Under the pieces are notes generated by a model. The model was not told where the DNA came from. It made no database searches and was given only the letters and a program-made list of their open reading frames with translations. The position numbers were made by a program, and so were the translations under genes. 64,000 bases of DNA from Polynucleobacter sp. MWH-UH19D (GTDB taxonomy: Bacteria; Pseudomonadota; Gammaproteobacteria; Burkholderiales; Burkholderiaceae), in NCBI RefSeq assembly GCF_040409795.1, contig NZ_CP099571.1:620001-684000 (forward strand). Direction: 5' to 3'. Position 1 is the stretch's first letter, and the number at the start of each line of letters is the position of its first letter. Below, piece by piece: positions 26,698 through 35,282 of this stretch.

Positions 26698-26755
26698 GTC
26701 TTTAGTTTCAAATCGTTTATCCTCTACTGGAAACGTATTCTTGAAGAGGTAAGAA

Positions 26756-27889
26756 TTGGCTGAAGGCGGAGATAACGCTCAAGAACGGGAACTAGAGCCG
26801 AGTGAACGGCGAATACTACGTGCCCGTGAACAAGGCCAGCTTCCACAGTCCAGAGATATAGCCACCTTTGCGCTATTGACAGTTTTCATTATCTTTTTAA
26901 TTGCTGCTGGCCCATTGCTCTTACAGCAGTTGGTTTTGATGACTAAGTCTAGTTTTGTTTTTTCTAAGCCAGTAGAGCTTTTGGATCATATTCGTGAGTG
27001 GTTGGGTGGCTCATTCCTGGTGGTCTTACTGTTACTGAGTTTGATTTTCTTGCCGATTTGGCTGGTAGCTGTGTTTGCGCCCTTATCTTTAGTCAATTTT
27101 CGCGCTTACTTTGCGCCCAAATTTGATATGAGTCGATTGGATTTTATTTCTGGGCTGGGCAGGATGGTTTCCTTAAATGCTTTAACCGAGCTCATTAAAA
27201 ATATCCTAAAAACGACCCTAGTTCTGGGAATAGGAATGGCCTATTTATCTGGGTTGTTTGTTTATATTAGATCTATTGTTAGCCAAGATTTTGATGCTGC
27301 GCTTTTACATACCTCTTATTTCATATTAAATGGCTTCTTGCTATTGATGGTGCCCTTGCTATTGATTGCTGTTGGTGATGGTTGGTTGCAATGGTTTAAC
27401 TTTCGCAAGCAAATTCGGATGAGTCCAGAAGAGATGAAGCAAGAGATGAAGGAGTCAGAGGGCTCGCCTGAGATTAAGCAGCGACTGCGTCAACGACAAC
27501 GTCAAATTGCTTCGTCACGCATGATGGCTGCTATTGAACGTGCTGATGTGGTTCTAGCCAACCCAGACCACTACTCCGTTGCATTGCGTTATGACATGGA
27601 GAAAATGTCAGCACCAATTGTGGTGGCTAAAGGTATGGACTTGGTTGCGCTACGTATTCAGGAAGTGGCTAGAGAGCATGATGTACCCGTCGCGCAAATA
27701 CCGCCATTGGCTCGTTACCTATACAGTCAGTTGGAGATCGGTGAGGCTATTCCAATGTCACTCTTTGAAGCCGTTGCAAGGATCCTTGCGTGGGCCTATG
27801 AAGTAAAAGAGTCGGGCGGAGTTCAGGGCGAAATACCCGAAGTCAGCTTTATTCCAGAACAACTCAGGCCAAACAGGCCACTACTTTAA
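26756..27889 (+). CDS. flhB: Flagellar export switch protein FlhB
   Basis: The 377-residue product starts at TTG, supported by AAGAGG six bases upstream. It opens with ERELEPSERRILRAREQGQLPQSRDI, has four membrane helices, and then the cytoplasmic autocleavage domain. The cleavage site reads N269-P270-D271-H272 instead of the usual NPTH; N269/P270 are numbered as in Salmonella. FlhB changes export specificity from hook to filament proteins with FliK. Here flhB stands without flhA, which must lie outside the window. Its stop overlaps the convergent gene's stop by four bases. Confidence 0.95.
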   Translation: MAEGGDNAQERELEPSERRILRAREQGQLPQSRDIATFALLTVFIIFLIAAGPLLLQQLVLMTKSSFVFSKPVELLDHIREWLGGSFLVVLLLLSLIFLPIWLVAVFAPLSLVNFRAYFAPKFDMSRLDFISGLGRMVSLNALTELIKNILKTTLVLGIGMAYLSGLFVYIRSIVSQDFDAALLHTSYFILNGFLLLMVPLLLIAVGDGWLQWFNFRKQIRMSPEEMKQEMKESEGSPEIKQRLRQRQRQIASSRMMAAIERADVVLANPDHYSVALRYDMEKMSAPIVVAKGMDLVALRIQEVAREHDVPVAQIPPLARYLYSQLEIGEAIPMSLFEAVARILAWAYEVKESGGVQGEIPEVSFIPEQLRPNRPLL

Positions 27890-28452
27890 TTCATCACGCT
27901 TTTAGCAAAAGTAGTTCCAACATCTTCTGGAAAGAAGTAAACCAGCATGAGTTCATTGCGATTATTTAGACTACGTCCAATCTGAAAAGCAACTTGACCG
28001 CCACCAAACACATAGGTCTTTGATTTACGAATGCCCGCAGCAAATGCGCTCTCTTGTCCCTCGGAAGGGGTGTAGTCAAGACCATATTTAATGGTGAAGC
28101 GCTCAATAATCGTATCGGCAACTTGCTTGTTGTAGTAACCCAATTCTTTTTTCATCAGAACCAGACGACCAGCCTCGTTGTAAATGAGCCAAATTGCTTC
28201 TTCTTTATCGTCTACCTTTACCTTGCAGCTAAATGACAGTTCATACGCCGTGCAATTGAATTTTTCTTTAGCTTCTTCACGGGTGGTATTAAATGGAATC
28301 CCAGCATAGTCATCCATGGGCATTTTGACTACTTTGGTATCTGGCAGCCAAATCTCTGCTTTTGCCTGCTCTTCCTTATTGCCGCAGGCGGCAAGGGAGA
28401 GCACTAATCCAGTAGCGAATATGAGGTAAATCCAGGGTTTAATAATTGTCAT
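27886..28452 (-). CDS. Putative lipoprotein of unknown function
   Basis: The start at 28452 is chosen because the protein then begins with a good lipoprotein signal (MTIIKPW, hydrophobic core, LSLAACG); the longer frame to 28533 adds 27 unlikely residues. The mature 165 residues contain two cysteines (KFNCTAYELSFSCKV) in a strand-rich region and end in YFFPEDVGTTF. I do not recognise the family. It is convergent with flhB. Confidence 0.75.
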   Translation of the reverse strand: MTIIKPWIYLIFATGLVLSLAACGNKEEQAKAEIWLPDTKVVKMPMDDYAGIPFNTTREEAKEKFNCTAYELSFSCKVKVDDKEEAIWLIYNEAGRLVLMKKELGYYNKQVADTIIERFTIKYGLDYTPSEGQESAFAAGIRKSKTYVFGGGQVAFQIGRSLNNRNELMLVYFFPEDVGTTFAKSVMN

Positions 28453-28687
28453 GGCAGTCTCGGCTCGGTTGACAGGGGTAACGAAGGTTAGGGTTAAGCA
28501 GGGTTTAGGCGGGAATGGGTTAAACGCGTACAAATGACTTTATGTTCTGATAATCATACCCCAGTAAATCTGAAAATTTGCTTAATATGCAAAGAGGCTT
28601 TGGTGCCAAATTTCCCCCTTTAATCGAGATAATCCATGGGATTATTTGTTAATATAGTCCTTAATTCACTTTATTCTGCGGCGTTCC

Positions 28688-28957
28688 TTGGATAAATTAA
28701 ATCTACAGGCTCAGTATTTAAATACCTCTTCTCAGAAGAGCGGGGGCACCATTCACGAGCGCCAAACGACTATTCCTAGGGCCGCTGTGAGTAGATCTCA
28801 CCCAGCCCCCCAAGATTTAAAAGTGGCTGAGCCAGGACCGTCACTAAAATCAGTCAATCTAGATATAAAGGTAAATAGTCCCAATCCCTTGGATACCATC
28901 CCCATGAGTGCTGATAGGCGAATCAGCGCTTACCAAAGAATCACGAAGTTGCTTTAG
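28688..28957 (+). CDS. Possible small basic protein, unknown
   Basis: An 89-residue frame from TTG without a clear ribosome site. It is Ser/Pro/Gln-rich and probably disordered except for a C-terminal helix (DRRISAYQRITKLL). It precedes the next small gene by 41 bases on the same strand. It might be an anti-sigma-type regulator such as FlgM by size and place near flagellar genes, but I cannot see the FlgM C-terminal motif, so no function is assigned. Confidence 0.4.
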   Translation: MDKLNLQAQYLNTSSQKSGGTIHERQTTIPRAAVSRSHPAPQDLKVAEPGPSLKSVNLDIKVNSPNPLDTIPMSADRRISAYQRITKLL

Positions 28958-28998
28958 GCTAAAACACACAGACGCCCATGCGGCACAAAGGAGTGGAG

Positions 28999-29352
28999 AT
29001 GGACGATCTGGTGTACACAAAATATAAAAAGCCACGGCCAAGTCCTAGCGACGATTCAATACCAAGCTTGGCGCAGCTCCAGGAAAAGCAAGAAAGAGAG
29101 CTGATTGATATTGCCCAAGTGCGTTTTGGTATTAAGGGTGGTAGCGTGAGCATCAATCTGACCCCGTTGCAATTCAATATCAGTATGAGTGAGGCGGAAG
29201 TTTTTAAAGTATTACTAGGTGCGCCCGAGCATGAAAGGGCAGATCAGGTGCTCTATGGATTGGCTAAAGGCAATTTAGCTGGGTCAATGGCTAATAAAAT
29301 TTTAGCCAGCCTAGCGCTATTGGGTAAGTTTAAAAAGATGAAGGTTGATTAA
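28999..29352 (+). CDS. Small cytoplasmic protein of unknown function
   Basis: The ATG at 28999 is chosen because AAAGGAG ends five bases upstream. The 117-residue product has a charged N-terminus, a middle strand-rich part (RFGIKGGSVSINLTPLQFNISM) and a helical C-terminus (MANKILASLALLGKFKKM). No membrane segment or known domain was recognised. It may form a unit with the gene at 28688. Confidence 0.6.
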   Translation: MDDLVYTKYKKPRPSPSDDSIPSLAQLQEKQERELIDIAQVRFGIKGGSVSINLTPLQFNISMSEAEVFKVLLGAPEHERADQVLYGLAKGNLAGSMANKILASLALLGKFKKMKVD

Positions 29353-29454
29353 AGCTAAATGCCTAAATAGGGCCTTTAATGCTGAGCCTCTTTAAGCCAA
29401 TTGAAAACTACCTAAGACCTAGCTAAGAACTGATTAAAAATAACCAAGCAATAA

Positions 29455-29664
29455 CTAAGCACCTTTATCTTCGGCTTTGTTTTCTGCTGTAGTGCCTTGT
29501 TTTGAGCCTTGGGTAGTGTTTTTTTCGTGCTCAGCAAGCTTTTGCATTATCCTCTGAGCCATTGGGGATAATTCATTTTGGGCAGAAGAGGCGGTAGGTT
29601 TTGGTGCACTTTCAACCTTTTTTCTTTTCCGCAGAAGGGTTTGAATGACTGTTTGAATAAACAT
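29455..29664 (-). CDS. Small Lys/Ala/Gln-rich protein, unknown
   Basis: The ATG at 29664, with TTGGAAT upstream, is preferred over the TTG at 29697. The 69-residue product starts with a short hydrophobic helix (MFIQTVIQTLLRKRKK), then a Ser/Ala stretch, a helix (MAQRIMQKLAEHEK) and a low-complexity Lys/Glu/Thr/Gln tail. It could be a peripheral membrane peptide. It is divergent from the channel operon. Confidence 0.5.
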   Translation of the reverse strand: MFIQTVIQTLLRKRKKVESAPKPTASSAQNELSPMAQRIMQKLAEHEKNTTQGSKQGTTAENKAEDKGA

Positions 29665-29763
29665 GGGTAATTCCAAAAAAGTTGCAAGGTATTTCAATTA
29701 AATATACAGCAATTAAAAGCGGCATGATAGCTGCAAAAATAAGTAGAGTTTTGGGAGATTGGT

Positions 29764-30324
29764 TTGAGTAAAAAAAGCTATGGAATATTTCGGGGAATGC
29801 GATATTCCGATTTTTTATTCCTATGGGTGTTGTTCGCAAATTTACTCTTGGTTGCATACCTTGGGGTTGGTGACCATCAAAAAGCACTCAAGATTGCTTA
29901 TACCCAAACTAGTGGAGAGCAAATCATTGCTTGGTTTGAGGGGTTTAATCAAAAACTTCAAGAGAAAGAGTCGGTAGCAGAACAAGCCTGCGTTCCCTTT
30001 CAAGAGGGTGCGGCAAGCCCCGAAGGTTCTCAGGTAAACACCTGGAAAGACTGTATTGGTACTCTATTTGCAACTAGCGGCCCCTTTCACGAGTACACCA
30101 ATTTGCTGATGCCCGAAGATCCTCCTTATGCAAATAAATGTGACAAGCATGAGCTTGGCACGAGTGGCGCCTTCATTTTTGAAAAAATGACAATGAATCC
30201 AGCCGGACCTCCATCAGTGAGTCCAATAGAGCCAGGCGAAAAGTTGGTTAGCGGTATGAATATTCGCTTGAGCGTTTGTGACACAGGCTACTACCTAGTC
30301 AAAATCGGGGAGTTCAAATTATGA
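29764..30324 (+). CDS. One-helix envelope protein coupled to the double-sensor channel
   Basis: The 186-residue product starts at TTG, with GGGAG six bases upstream. It has one membrane helix near residues 16-34 (DFLFLWVLFANLLLVAYLGV) and an outside domain with four cysteines (in EQACVP, WKDCIG, ANKCDK, LSVCDT), enough for two disulfides. Its TGA lies inside the ATGA that starts the channel gene, so the two proteins should be made together. That layout suggests an auxiliary subunit of the channel. No known family was recognised. Confidence 0.7.
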   Translation: MSKKSYGIFRGMRYSDFLFLWVLFANLLLVAYLGVGDHQKALKIAYTQTSGEQIIAWFEGFNQKLQEKESVAEQACVPFQEGAASPEGSQVNTWKDCIGTLFATSGPFHEYTNLLMPEDPPYANKCDKHELGTSGAFIFEKMTMNPAGPPSVSPIEPGEKLVSGMNIRLSVCDTGYYLVKIGEFKL

Positions 30325-31952
30325 GCATCAAGATCCCCTTGTTTTCCAGTTTGAATTTGCGTTTGCGCAAGAAGGTATATGACTTACTCTTTAACGCCCA
30401 TTTAAAAAATAATTATCACCATCAGTTTGAGCATTTCATTACTTACATGATTGTGCTCAATATGGCAGGTCTGGTGCTTGAGCATATTCCAGTCATTTAC
30501 GAATCTCGCCAACACCTTTTTCACCTTTTTGATGTCTTTTCTCTAGGTGTCTTCACGGTAGAGTATGCATTGCGTCTATATGTTGCCCCTGAGGATCCTG
30601 CTTTTAAATCGGCAAAAGTTCCGCGCTTTGCATTCTTTAAAAGCCCGTTTGCTTTAATCGACTTGATCTCGATACTGCCGTTTTACCTTGGCGCATTCTT
30701 TGAGGCTGACCTGCGCGTTCTACGGGCATTACGACTTCTTCGTTTATTCAAGTTATTCAGAGCGGTTGCGCCAGCGGTGAGGGATTTTCTGGAACAGAAC
30801 AAAGACAAATCATTTCGCTACAAAATTTACGCCTTAGTAAACGAAACCCCAACAAGCGGTGAGCTCCATCACGTATTTGATCTCACGATTGTGATTTGGG
30901 TGATCATTTCTGTGTTGTGCGTGATTTTGGAATCAGTGCATAGCGTTAACTACTATTTGCATTCTGAGTTTGTGATTCTAGACATCATGGCTGTCGCAGT
31001 ATTTTCAACCGAATACTTGATGCGACTATATAGTTGTCCTGAAGATCCGCGATATAAAGCTTGGTTTACGGGGCGCCTTAAAAATGCGACCAGCCCAACA
31101 AGCATTATTGATTTGTTAGCGATCTTGCCCTTTTATTTAGAGAGCCTACTGCACCACTTATTTGATTTGCGATTCTTGCGAGTCTTTAGATTGATGCGAT
31201 TACTCAAGCTTGCCCGCTACTCAGGGGCTACGCAATCCCTCTTTGTGGTGATCAAGCGCGAGTGGCCAGTGATGAAGGCTTCAGCATTCATCATGATTTT
31301 GTTAGTGATGCTAGCGGCATGTTTGGGTTATTTGTTTGAACACGAAGCGCAGCCTGATAAGTTTGAGAACATTCCGCAATCTATTTACTGGGCAGTTGTA
31401 ACGCTAGCCAGTGTTGGCTATGGAGATATCTCGCCAGTAACGCCTGCGGGTCGTGCGATGACTATCGTACTCGCTCTCTTGGGTATTGGTATCTTTGCAA
31501 TTCCTGCGGCGATTCTGTCATCTGCGTTGAGTGATCAGTTGCGTATTGAGCGCGAAAAGATGATGAACGAGCTCTATCACATGCTAGAAGATGGTGTGAT
31601 TTCTGCAGAAGAGCAAGAGCTGATTGAGGCTGAAGCGAAGCGATTGCATCTATCCAAAAGCGAGTTAGATCGCTTGCTTGAAAAAGCGAGGGTGCAAATG
31701 GGTGTGGAGCATGCGAGTAATAATGGCGCTCATGGAAAATTTCATGAAATTAACCTCAGCTTTTTATCGAAGCATCCAACGGTGGCTGCTGAAGAACTCA
31801 AGATTGCCATCTCTAAGTTGCAGCAAATAATGAGTGTAAGTAATGCTGATGAATTGGTGAAATACTTCTCTGATCCAAATAATGCAACGCCATTACAAGC
31901 TGAGTTGATCAATCTCTTATTAGAAAACGCACACAAGCAAAAACTTAATTAG
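30321..31952 (+). CDS. Voltage-gated potassium-type channel with two voltage sensors and one pore
   Basis: The 543-residue product has two consecutive four-helix voltage-sensor domains. Sensor 1: S1 38-56, S2 66-87, S3 109-124, S4 131-149 with R132, R135, R138, R141, K144 and R147 at every third position. Sensor 2: S1 186-206, S2 217-237, S3 259-274, S4 282-300 with R284, R287, R290, R293 and K296. The pore follows: S5 318-339, selectivity filter TLASVGYGD at 361-369, S6 379-402. The cytoplasmic C-terminus is helical. Both sensors share EYxxRLYxxPEDP and IDLxxILPFYL, so one arose by duplication. Potassium selectivity is inferred from GYGD. Confidence 0.9.
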   Translation: MSIKIPLFSSLNLRLRKKVYDLLFNAHLKNNYHHQFEHFITYMIVLNMAGLVLEHIPVIYESRQHLFHLFDVFSLGVFTVEYALRLYVAPEDPAFKSAKVPRFAFFKSPFALIDLISILPFYLGAFFEADLRVLRALRLLRLFKLFRAVAPAVRDFLEQNKDKSFRYKIYALVNETPTSGELHHVFDLTIVIWVIISVLCVILESVHSVNYYLHSEFVILDIMAVAVFSTEYLMRLYSCPEDPRYKAWFTGRLKNATSPTSIIDLLAILPFYLESLLHHLFDLRFLRVFRLMRLLKLARYSGATQSLFVVIKREWPVMKASAFIMILLVMLAACLGYLFEHEAQPDKFENIPQSIYWAVVTLASVGYGDISPVTPAGRAMTIVLALLGIGIFAIPAAILSSALSDQLRIEREKMMNELYHMLEDGVISAEEQELIEAEAKRLHLSKSELDRLLEKARVQMGVEHASNNGAHGKFHEINLSFLSKHPTVAAEELKIAISKLQQIMSVSNADELVKYFSDPNNATPLQAELINLLLENAHKQKLN

Positions 31953-31985
31953 GCAAAGGACTTAAGCGTAATCCTTGCTGAATCT

Positions 31986-32921
31986 TTACCAGTAAGCAGA
32001 GGGTGGTGCGTAAACCAGAATTTTTGCTGGGTTTAAGTAGCTATTGTTTTGATGAATTTCGTAATGCAAATGCGGGCCAGTGGAACGACCAGTAGAGCCA
32101 GAGTTCGCAATGAGTTGACCGCGAGTAATGGTTTGACCAGGCTTTACAAATATCTTGCTGTTGTGGGCGTATTTGGAAACGAAGCCATCGCCGTGAGCAA
32201 TCTCAATAAAGTTGCCATAGGCAGGATCGGAGCCAGCCTTGATAACAGTGCCATCGCCGGTTGCCACAATCGGGGTGCCTGAAGGCGTGACAAAGTCGAT
32301 ACCAGAGTGCTGAGCAAGCTGTTTGGTAAATGGATCAACCCGAACACCGAAGTTACTTGTCATCCCTAGGCGCGCATCAATGGGTGGCCCAATTGGTAGG
32401 GTGCGCAACCATTGATATTGTTTTTCCCACTCAGGTTCAGATTTCTCAAAAATCTGCGCCATTTCAGTGGACTTAGAAACAAAGTCCTCGAAATTCTCAA
32501 CTAAGGTTTTGGTGGGATCCACTTTAAAGCTCAGTGGCTTGAGAGGCCCGCCAACGCTACTAGCCTCATTGAATTTGTTTTTGATGGTGTAGGGAGTTGA
32601 GATAGCGAGGTAACGGTCTTTAATAGACTTGAGCTCATTAAATTGCATCGAAGCTCTAGCAAGCTGATCTTGAATAGACTTCAATTGTTTTGCGTACTTG
32701 TTATCTAGTGCCATGCGCTCTTTAACGGTCACGACGCCGCTAACTTCTCTCGCAAAGTCTGGGCTAACCTCAAGGGCAATATGAATACCAGTAGAAAAGA
32801 TCAATATTCCCAAGAGCAGGAATGAAGCACCCGTAATCACCGCAACGCGAGTGAGGCGCTCTTTGGTGATATTGATTTGCTTAATGGCCCCTGTAGAGCC
32901 TGATACCCAAAATAATTGCAT
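31986..32921 (-). CDS. M23 family membrane-anchored peptidoglycan endopeptidase
   Basis: The 311-residue product has a membrane helix near residues 26-50, a coiled-coil region at about 65-105, and a C-terminal LytM domain. Zinc ligands H205, D209 (HSGIDF) and H286 plus catalytic H253 and H284 (GPHLHYE) are all present, so it should be active and cleave peptide cross-links. M23 enzymes with this layout often sit near bactofilin genes and shape the cell; three bactofilin genes follow about 1 kb away. It could also supply peptidoglycan opening for envelope machines. Confidence 0.93.
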   Translation of the reverse strand: MQLFWVSGSTGAIKQINITKERLTRVAVITGASFLLLGILIFSTGIHIALEVSPDFAREVSGVVTVKERMALDNKYAKQLKSIQDQLARASMQFNELKSIKDRYLAISTPYTIKNKFNEASSVGGPLKPLSFKVDPTKTLVENFEDFVSKSTEMAQIFEKSEPEWEKQYQWLRTLPIGPPIDARLGMTSNFGVRVDPFTKQLAQHSGIDFVTPSGTPIVATGDGTVIKAGSDPAYGNFIEIAHGDGFVSKYAHNSKIFVKPGQTITRGQLIANSGSTGRSTGPHLHYEIHQNNSYLNPAKILVYAPPSAYW

Positions 32922-33040
32922 TTAGTGAGTATAAGTGCCTGATCTATATAAATTATTTACTAAGTTTTGGTCTCTTAAAGGACCTATAATTGCTAGCTTG
33001 AATCTGACTGCGCATGTGATTTTAGCCTTAATATAGCCCT

Positions 33041-33403
33041 GTGAACAAATTAAAGACCCTTTTGGGTATGTATAAATCCTCTTTTTGGCTATTTGCCCCC
33101 CTCTTGATGGCAGTCGTTTTGCCTGTAAAAGCCGCCATCATTGGCCAAATGCCCTCTTTTAGCGAGGTTTTGTACATTACTTCCGAGCCTTGCACATCAG
33201 AAACGGGCAGGGTGGAGCCCAATTGGTACTTTTCTTATTCGGTCAACGCGGTGGGCACCGTTACTCGCAGTTGTTACGTGCGCTACAACGACCAAATATG
33301 GCTCAAAGGCCCATATGGCTCGGAATCCACGTTTCCGATGAGTTATTTCACTAAACCTGCTGAAGCCAGCAAAACGGATGCCCCTGCAGAGGTCAAGCAG
33401 TAG
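33041..33403 (+). CDS. Small exported protein of unknown function
   Basis: The 120-residue frame starts at GTG; a second candidate is ATG at 33068. A signal peptide ending near VKA precedes an 80-residue mature part with two cysteines (EPCTSE, RSCYVR) and many aromatic residues (NWYFSYSV, YNDQIW). The C-terminus is Ala/Lys-rich. The gene ends 14 bases before its convergent neighbour. No family was recognised. Confidence 0.6.
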   Translation: MNKLKTLLGMYKSSFWLFAPLLMAVVLPVKAAIIGQMPSFSEVLYITSEPCTSETGRVEPNWYFSYSVNAVGTVTRSCYVRYNDQIWLKGPYGSESTFPMSYFTKPAEASKTDAPAEVKQ

Positions 33404-33417
33404 GGGATTTCACCCCA

Positions 33418-33870
33418 TTAGCTTGGAATATTGGGTGGTTTGCAGAAAAACTTGTAGAGCACATAGCTCATGGTGTCGGGTATGACCCTTTCCCAGTTCG
33501 AGTTTGAGGTATCGACTTGATCAACGCTCACGCCAGACCCTTGTGGACCAGAGTAATAACCAATATAGAACTGCTTATAGCTCTCATAGCCCACCCTGCA
33601 GTAATACGAGACGTCCTGAATTACTGACTGGGTAGGCTCGCCATTGGGCGCGGTCAGGGTTTCGGTATAGCTGATGAGCTGCCATGTGCTGACCTGCTCA
33701 TTCCCTGGGTCATTTACTGTCTTGCTATCGTCGTAGTAGTAGGTATTTCCGACATTGTCGTTAGATAAAAACACCCATTTGGCATGGCTGGGGGTAACCG
33801 GATTGAGCAAAAATGCCGTTATGCCTATCAGGGTCAGATTTTTGAAAAATGGCAGTATTTTTAGGCGCAT
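33418..33870 (-). CDS. Exported protein resembling surface-adhesin E-like domains
   Basis: The 150-residue product has a signal peptide (about 1-30, ending SHA). The mature domain opens WVFLSNDNVGNTYYYDDSKTV and continues VSTWQLISYTE, a pattern seen in small periplasmic proteins annotated as surface-adhesin protein E-like, where strands carry alternate aromatic residues. Two cysteines (YYCRVG, KFFCKP) may pair. The family link is from memory of the pattern and is moderate. Confidence 0.6.
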   Translation of the reverse strand: MRLKILPFFKNLTLIGITAFLLNPVTPSHAKWVFLSNDNVGNTYYYDDSKTVNDPGNEQVSTWQLISYTETLTAPNGEPTQSVIQDVSYYCRVGYESYKQFYIGYYSGPQGSGVSVDQVDTSNSNWERVIPDTMSYVLYKFFCKPPNIPS

Positions 33871-33985
33871 AACGAATACAGGGTTTTATTGGTAATTTGT
33901 GCATTTTAAAGCCCAAAAACGAAGATCAACTGATAGAATTGCCTAAATCTTTATTAATGACATTGCGCGCTAAGGAGTGCTAAGT

Positions 33986-34324
33986 ATGGCTGAAGTAAAT
34001 CAACAAGGTTGCCTATTTGTAGGTGAGGGCGTAGTTCTCAAGGGTAACTTTGAGGTACCTGATATCGCGTCAATTTCTGGAACTGTTGAAGGTGAGCTCA
34101 CCGCTAAACAAGTTTTAATTGAAGCCACTGGTACTGTGCGCGGCAAACTCACTGGTGAGTCAATCGATATTCGTGGCGAAGTGAACGAGTATGTTTCCTC
34201 ATCACGTAGCTTAATCATTCGATCTACAGGCAAAGTGACTGGTTCTATTAATTACTCTGAAATTGAAATTGAGAAGGGCGGTCACCTGCATGGTGATTTG
34301 CATAACCTCAATCCGCATTCTTAA
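33986..34324 (+). CDS. Bactofilin (first of three)
   Basis: The ATG at 33986 is chosen over GTG at 33977 because AAGGAG at 33972-33977 fits it. The 112-residue product is a bare bactofilin core: glycine-spaced beta-helix rungs such as DIASISGTVEGELTAKQVLIEATGTVRGKL and INYSEIEIEKGGHLHGDL. Bactofilins polymerise without nucleotide into cytoskeletal filaments at the inner membrane. It heads a string bactofilin-bactofilin-bactofilin-ParA. Confidence 0.9.
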   Translation: MAEVNQQGCLFVGEGVVLKGNFEVPDIASISGTVEGELTAKQVLIEATGTVRGKLTGESIDIRGEVNEYVSSSRSLIIRSTGKVTGSINYSEIEIEKGGHLHGDLHNLNPHS

Positions 34325-34373
34325 TATTTTTCATTCATTTCAACCTATTAATTTCATTACCTAATACATCACG

Positions 34374-34838
34374 ATGTCTATCTTTTCAAAAAATACTCCT
34401 GCTACAGAAAACGAGTCAACCAGCAATCAAGAAGCTGCTGAAGAGCATATTGCATCTGAAGAGCTTGCATCCAGCGCAAGCGTTTCTGAGCAAGTAACAA
34501 GACTCGACTCGTCAGCTCGATCAAGCGTATTGACTAAGCCATCCATCATTAGTGAAGGCTTTACATTTGAAGGCACAATTACTTCAGATGGTGTTCTTAA
34601 TATCGCCGGTACGGTGCGCGGCAAAATTACTGCTAAGTCTGTATTGATTGATTCCAGTGGTCAGGTTGATGGTGAGCTTAATTCAGAGCAGTTGGTAATT
34701 AAAGGTCAGCTCAAGGGTGACGTCAATTGCGATGACCTCAATGTTGGGCCACTGGCTCACGTAGATGGCAACATTAGTTATAAATACATTCATATTCAGC
34801 GCGGTGGTAGAGTGGCTGGAAAATTTATTAAAAACTAA
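34374..34838 (+). CDS. Bactofilin (second of three)
   Basis: The 154-residue product has a Ser/Glu-rich N-terminal tail of about 60 residues and then a core that starts GFTFEGTITSDGVLNIAGTVRGKITAKSV and ends HVDGNISYKYIHIQRGGRVAGK. The long tail distinguishes it from its neighbours and may bind membrane or partner proteins. It lies 49 bases after the first bactofilin gene. Confidence 0.9.
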   Translation: MSIFSKNTPATENESTSNQEAAEEHIASEELASSASVSEQVTRLDSSARSSVLTKPSIISEGFTFEGTITSDGVLNIAGTVRGKITAKSVLIDSSGQVDGELNSEQLVIKGQLKGDVNCDDLNVGPLAHVDGNISYKYIHIQRGGRVAGKFIKN

Positions 34839-34850
34839 CATCCAAATCTC

Positions 34851-35264
34851 ATGGCCATCAGACAAAGTCATGCGATTCGAGTATTAGATCCCTCAAGGGA
34901 AACATTTGGTTCAATCATTGGATCAGATTTAGAGATTTCTGGCCGCATTGTTGCAACTAAGAGTCTGCGTATTGATGGCACCATTATTGGCGATGTTGTA
35001 ACCAAGCAAGGCGCAGATGTGTGTGTGGCGCTTGGTAAGACCGGCCTAGTTCAAGGCAATATATCTGCAGGGCGAGTATTGGTGGCGGGGCGCGTTGAAG
35101 GTAATGTTCGCGCCACCGAAAGAGTGGAATTGCATAGTGGCGCTGACGTGCATGGCGACATTATTTATGCCCAAATCGGCATTGAGCAAGGCGCTCGTTT
35201 AAGTGGGCTGTTATCAAAGATTACCGAGCAGGATATTTTGCTCGATGATCATTCAGATCGTTAA
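34851..35264 (+). CDS. Bactofilin (third of three)
   Basis: The 137-residue product contains FGSIIGSDLEISGRIVATKSLRIDGTIIGDV and a beta-helix core ending QIGIEQGARLSGLL. It begins 12 bases after the second bactofilin. Three different bactofilins in a row suggest mixed or layered filaments, as described for BacNOP of Myxococcus xanthus. Confidence 0.88.
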   Translation: MAIRQSHAIRVLDPSRETFGSIIGSDLEISGRIVATKSLRIDGTIIGDVVTKQGADVCVALGKTGLVQGNISAGRVLVAGRVEGNVRATERVELHSGADVHGDIIYAQIGIEQGARLSGLLSKITEQDILLDDHSDR

Positions 35265-35282
35265 TTTTCATACTAGAAAAAT

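Noticed and set aside
28560..28687. A sigma-28 promoter upstream of 28688
   Set aside because: CAAA-N15-GAGATAA resembles the consensus only loosely (two or more mismatches in each box).
28688..29352. The two small genes as flgM and flgN
   Set aside because: Size and position would fit, but neither the FlgM C-terminal helix motif nor the FlgN coiled-coil pattern is visible.
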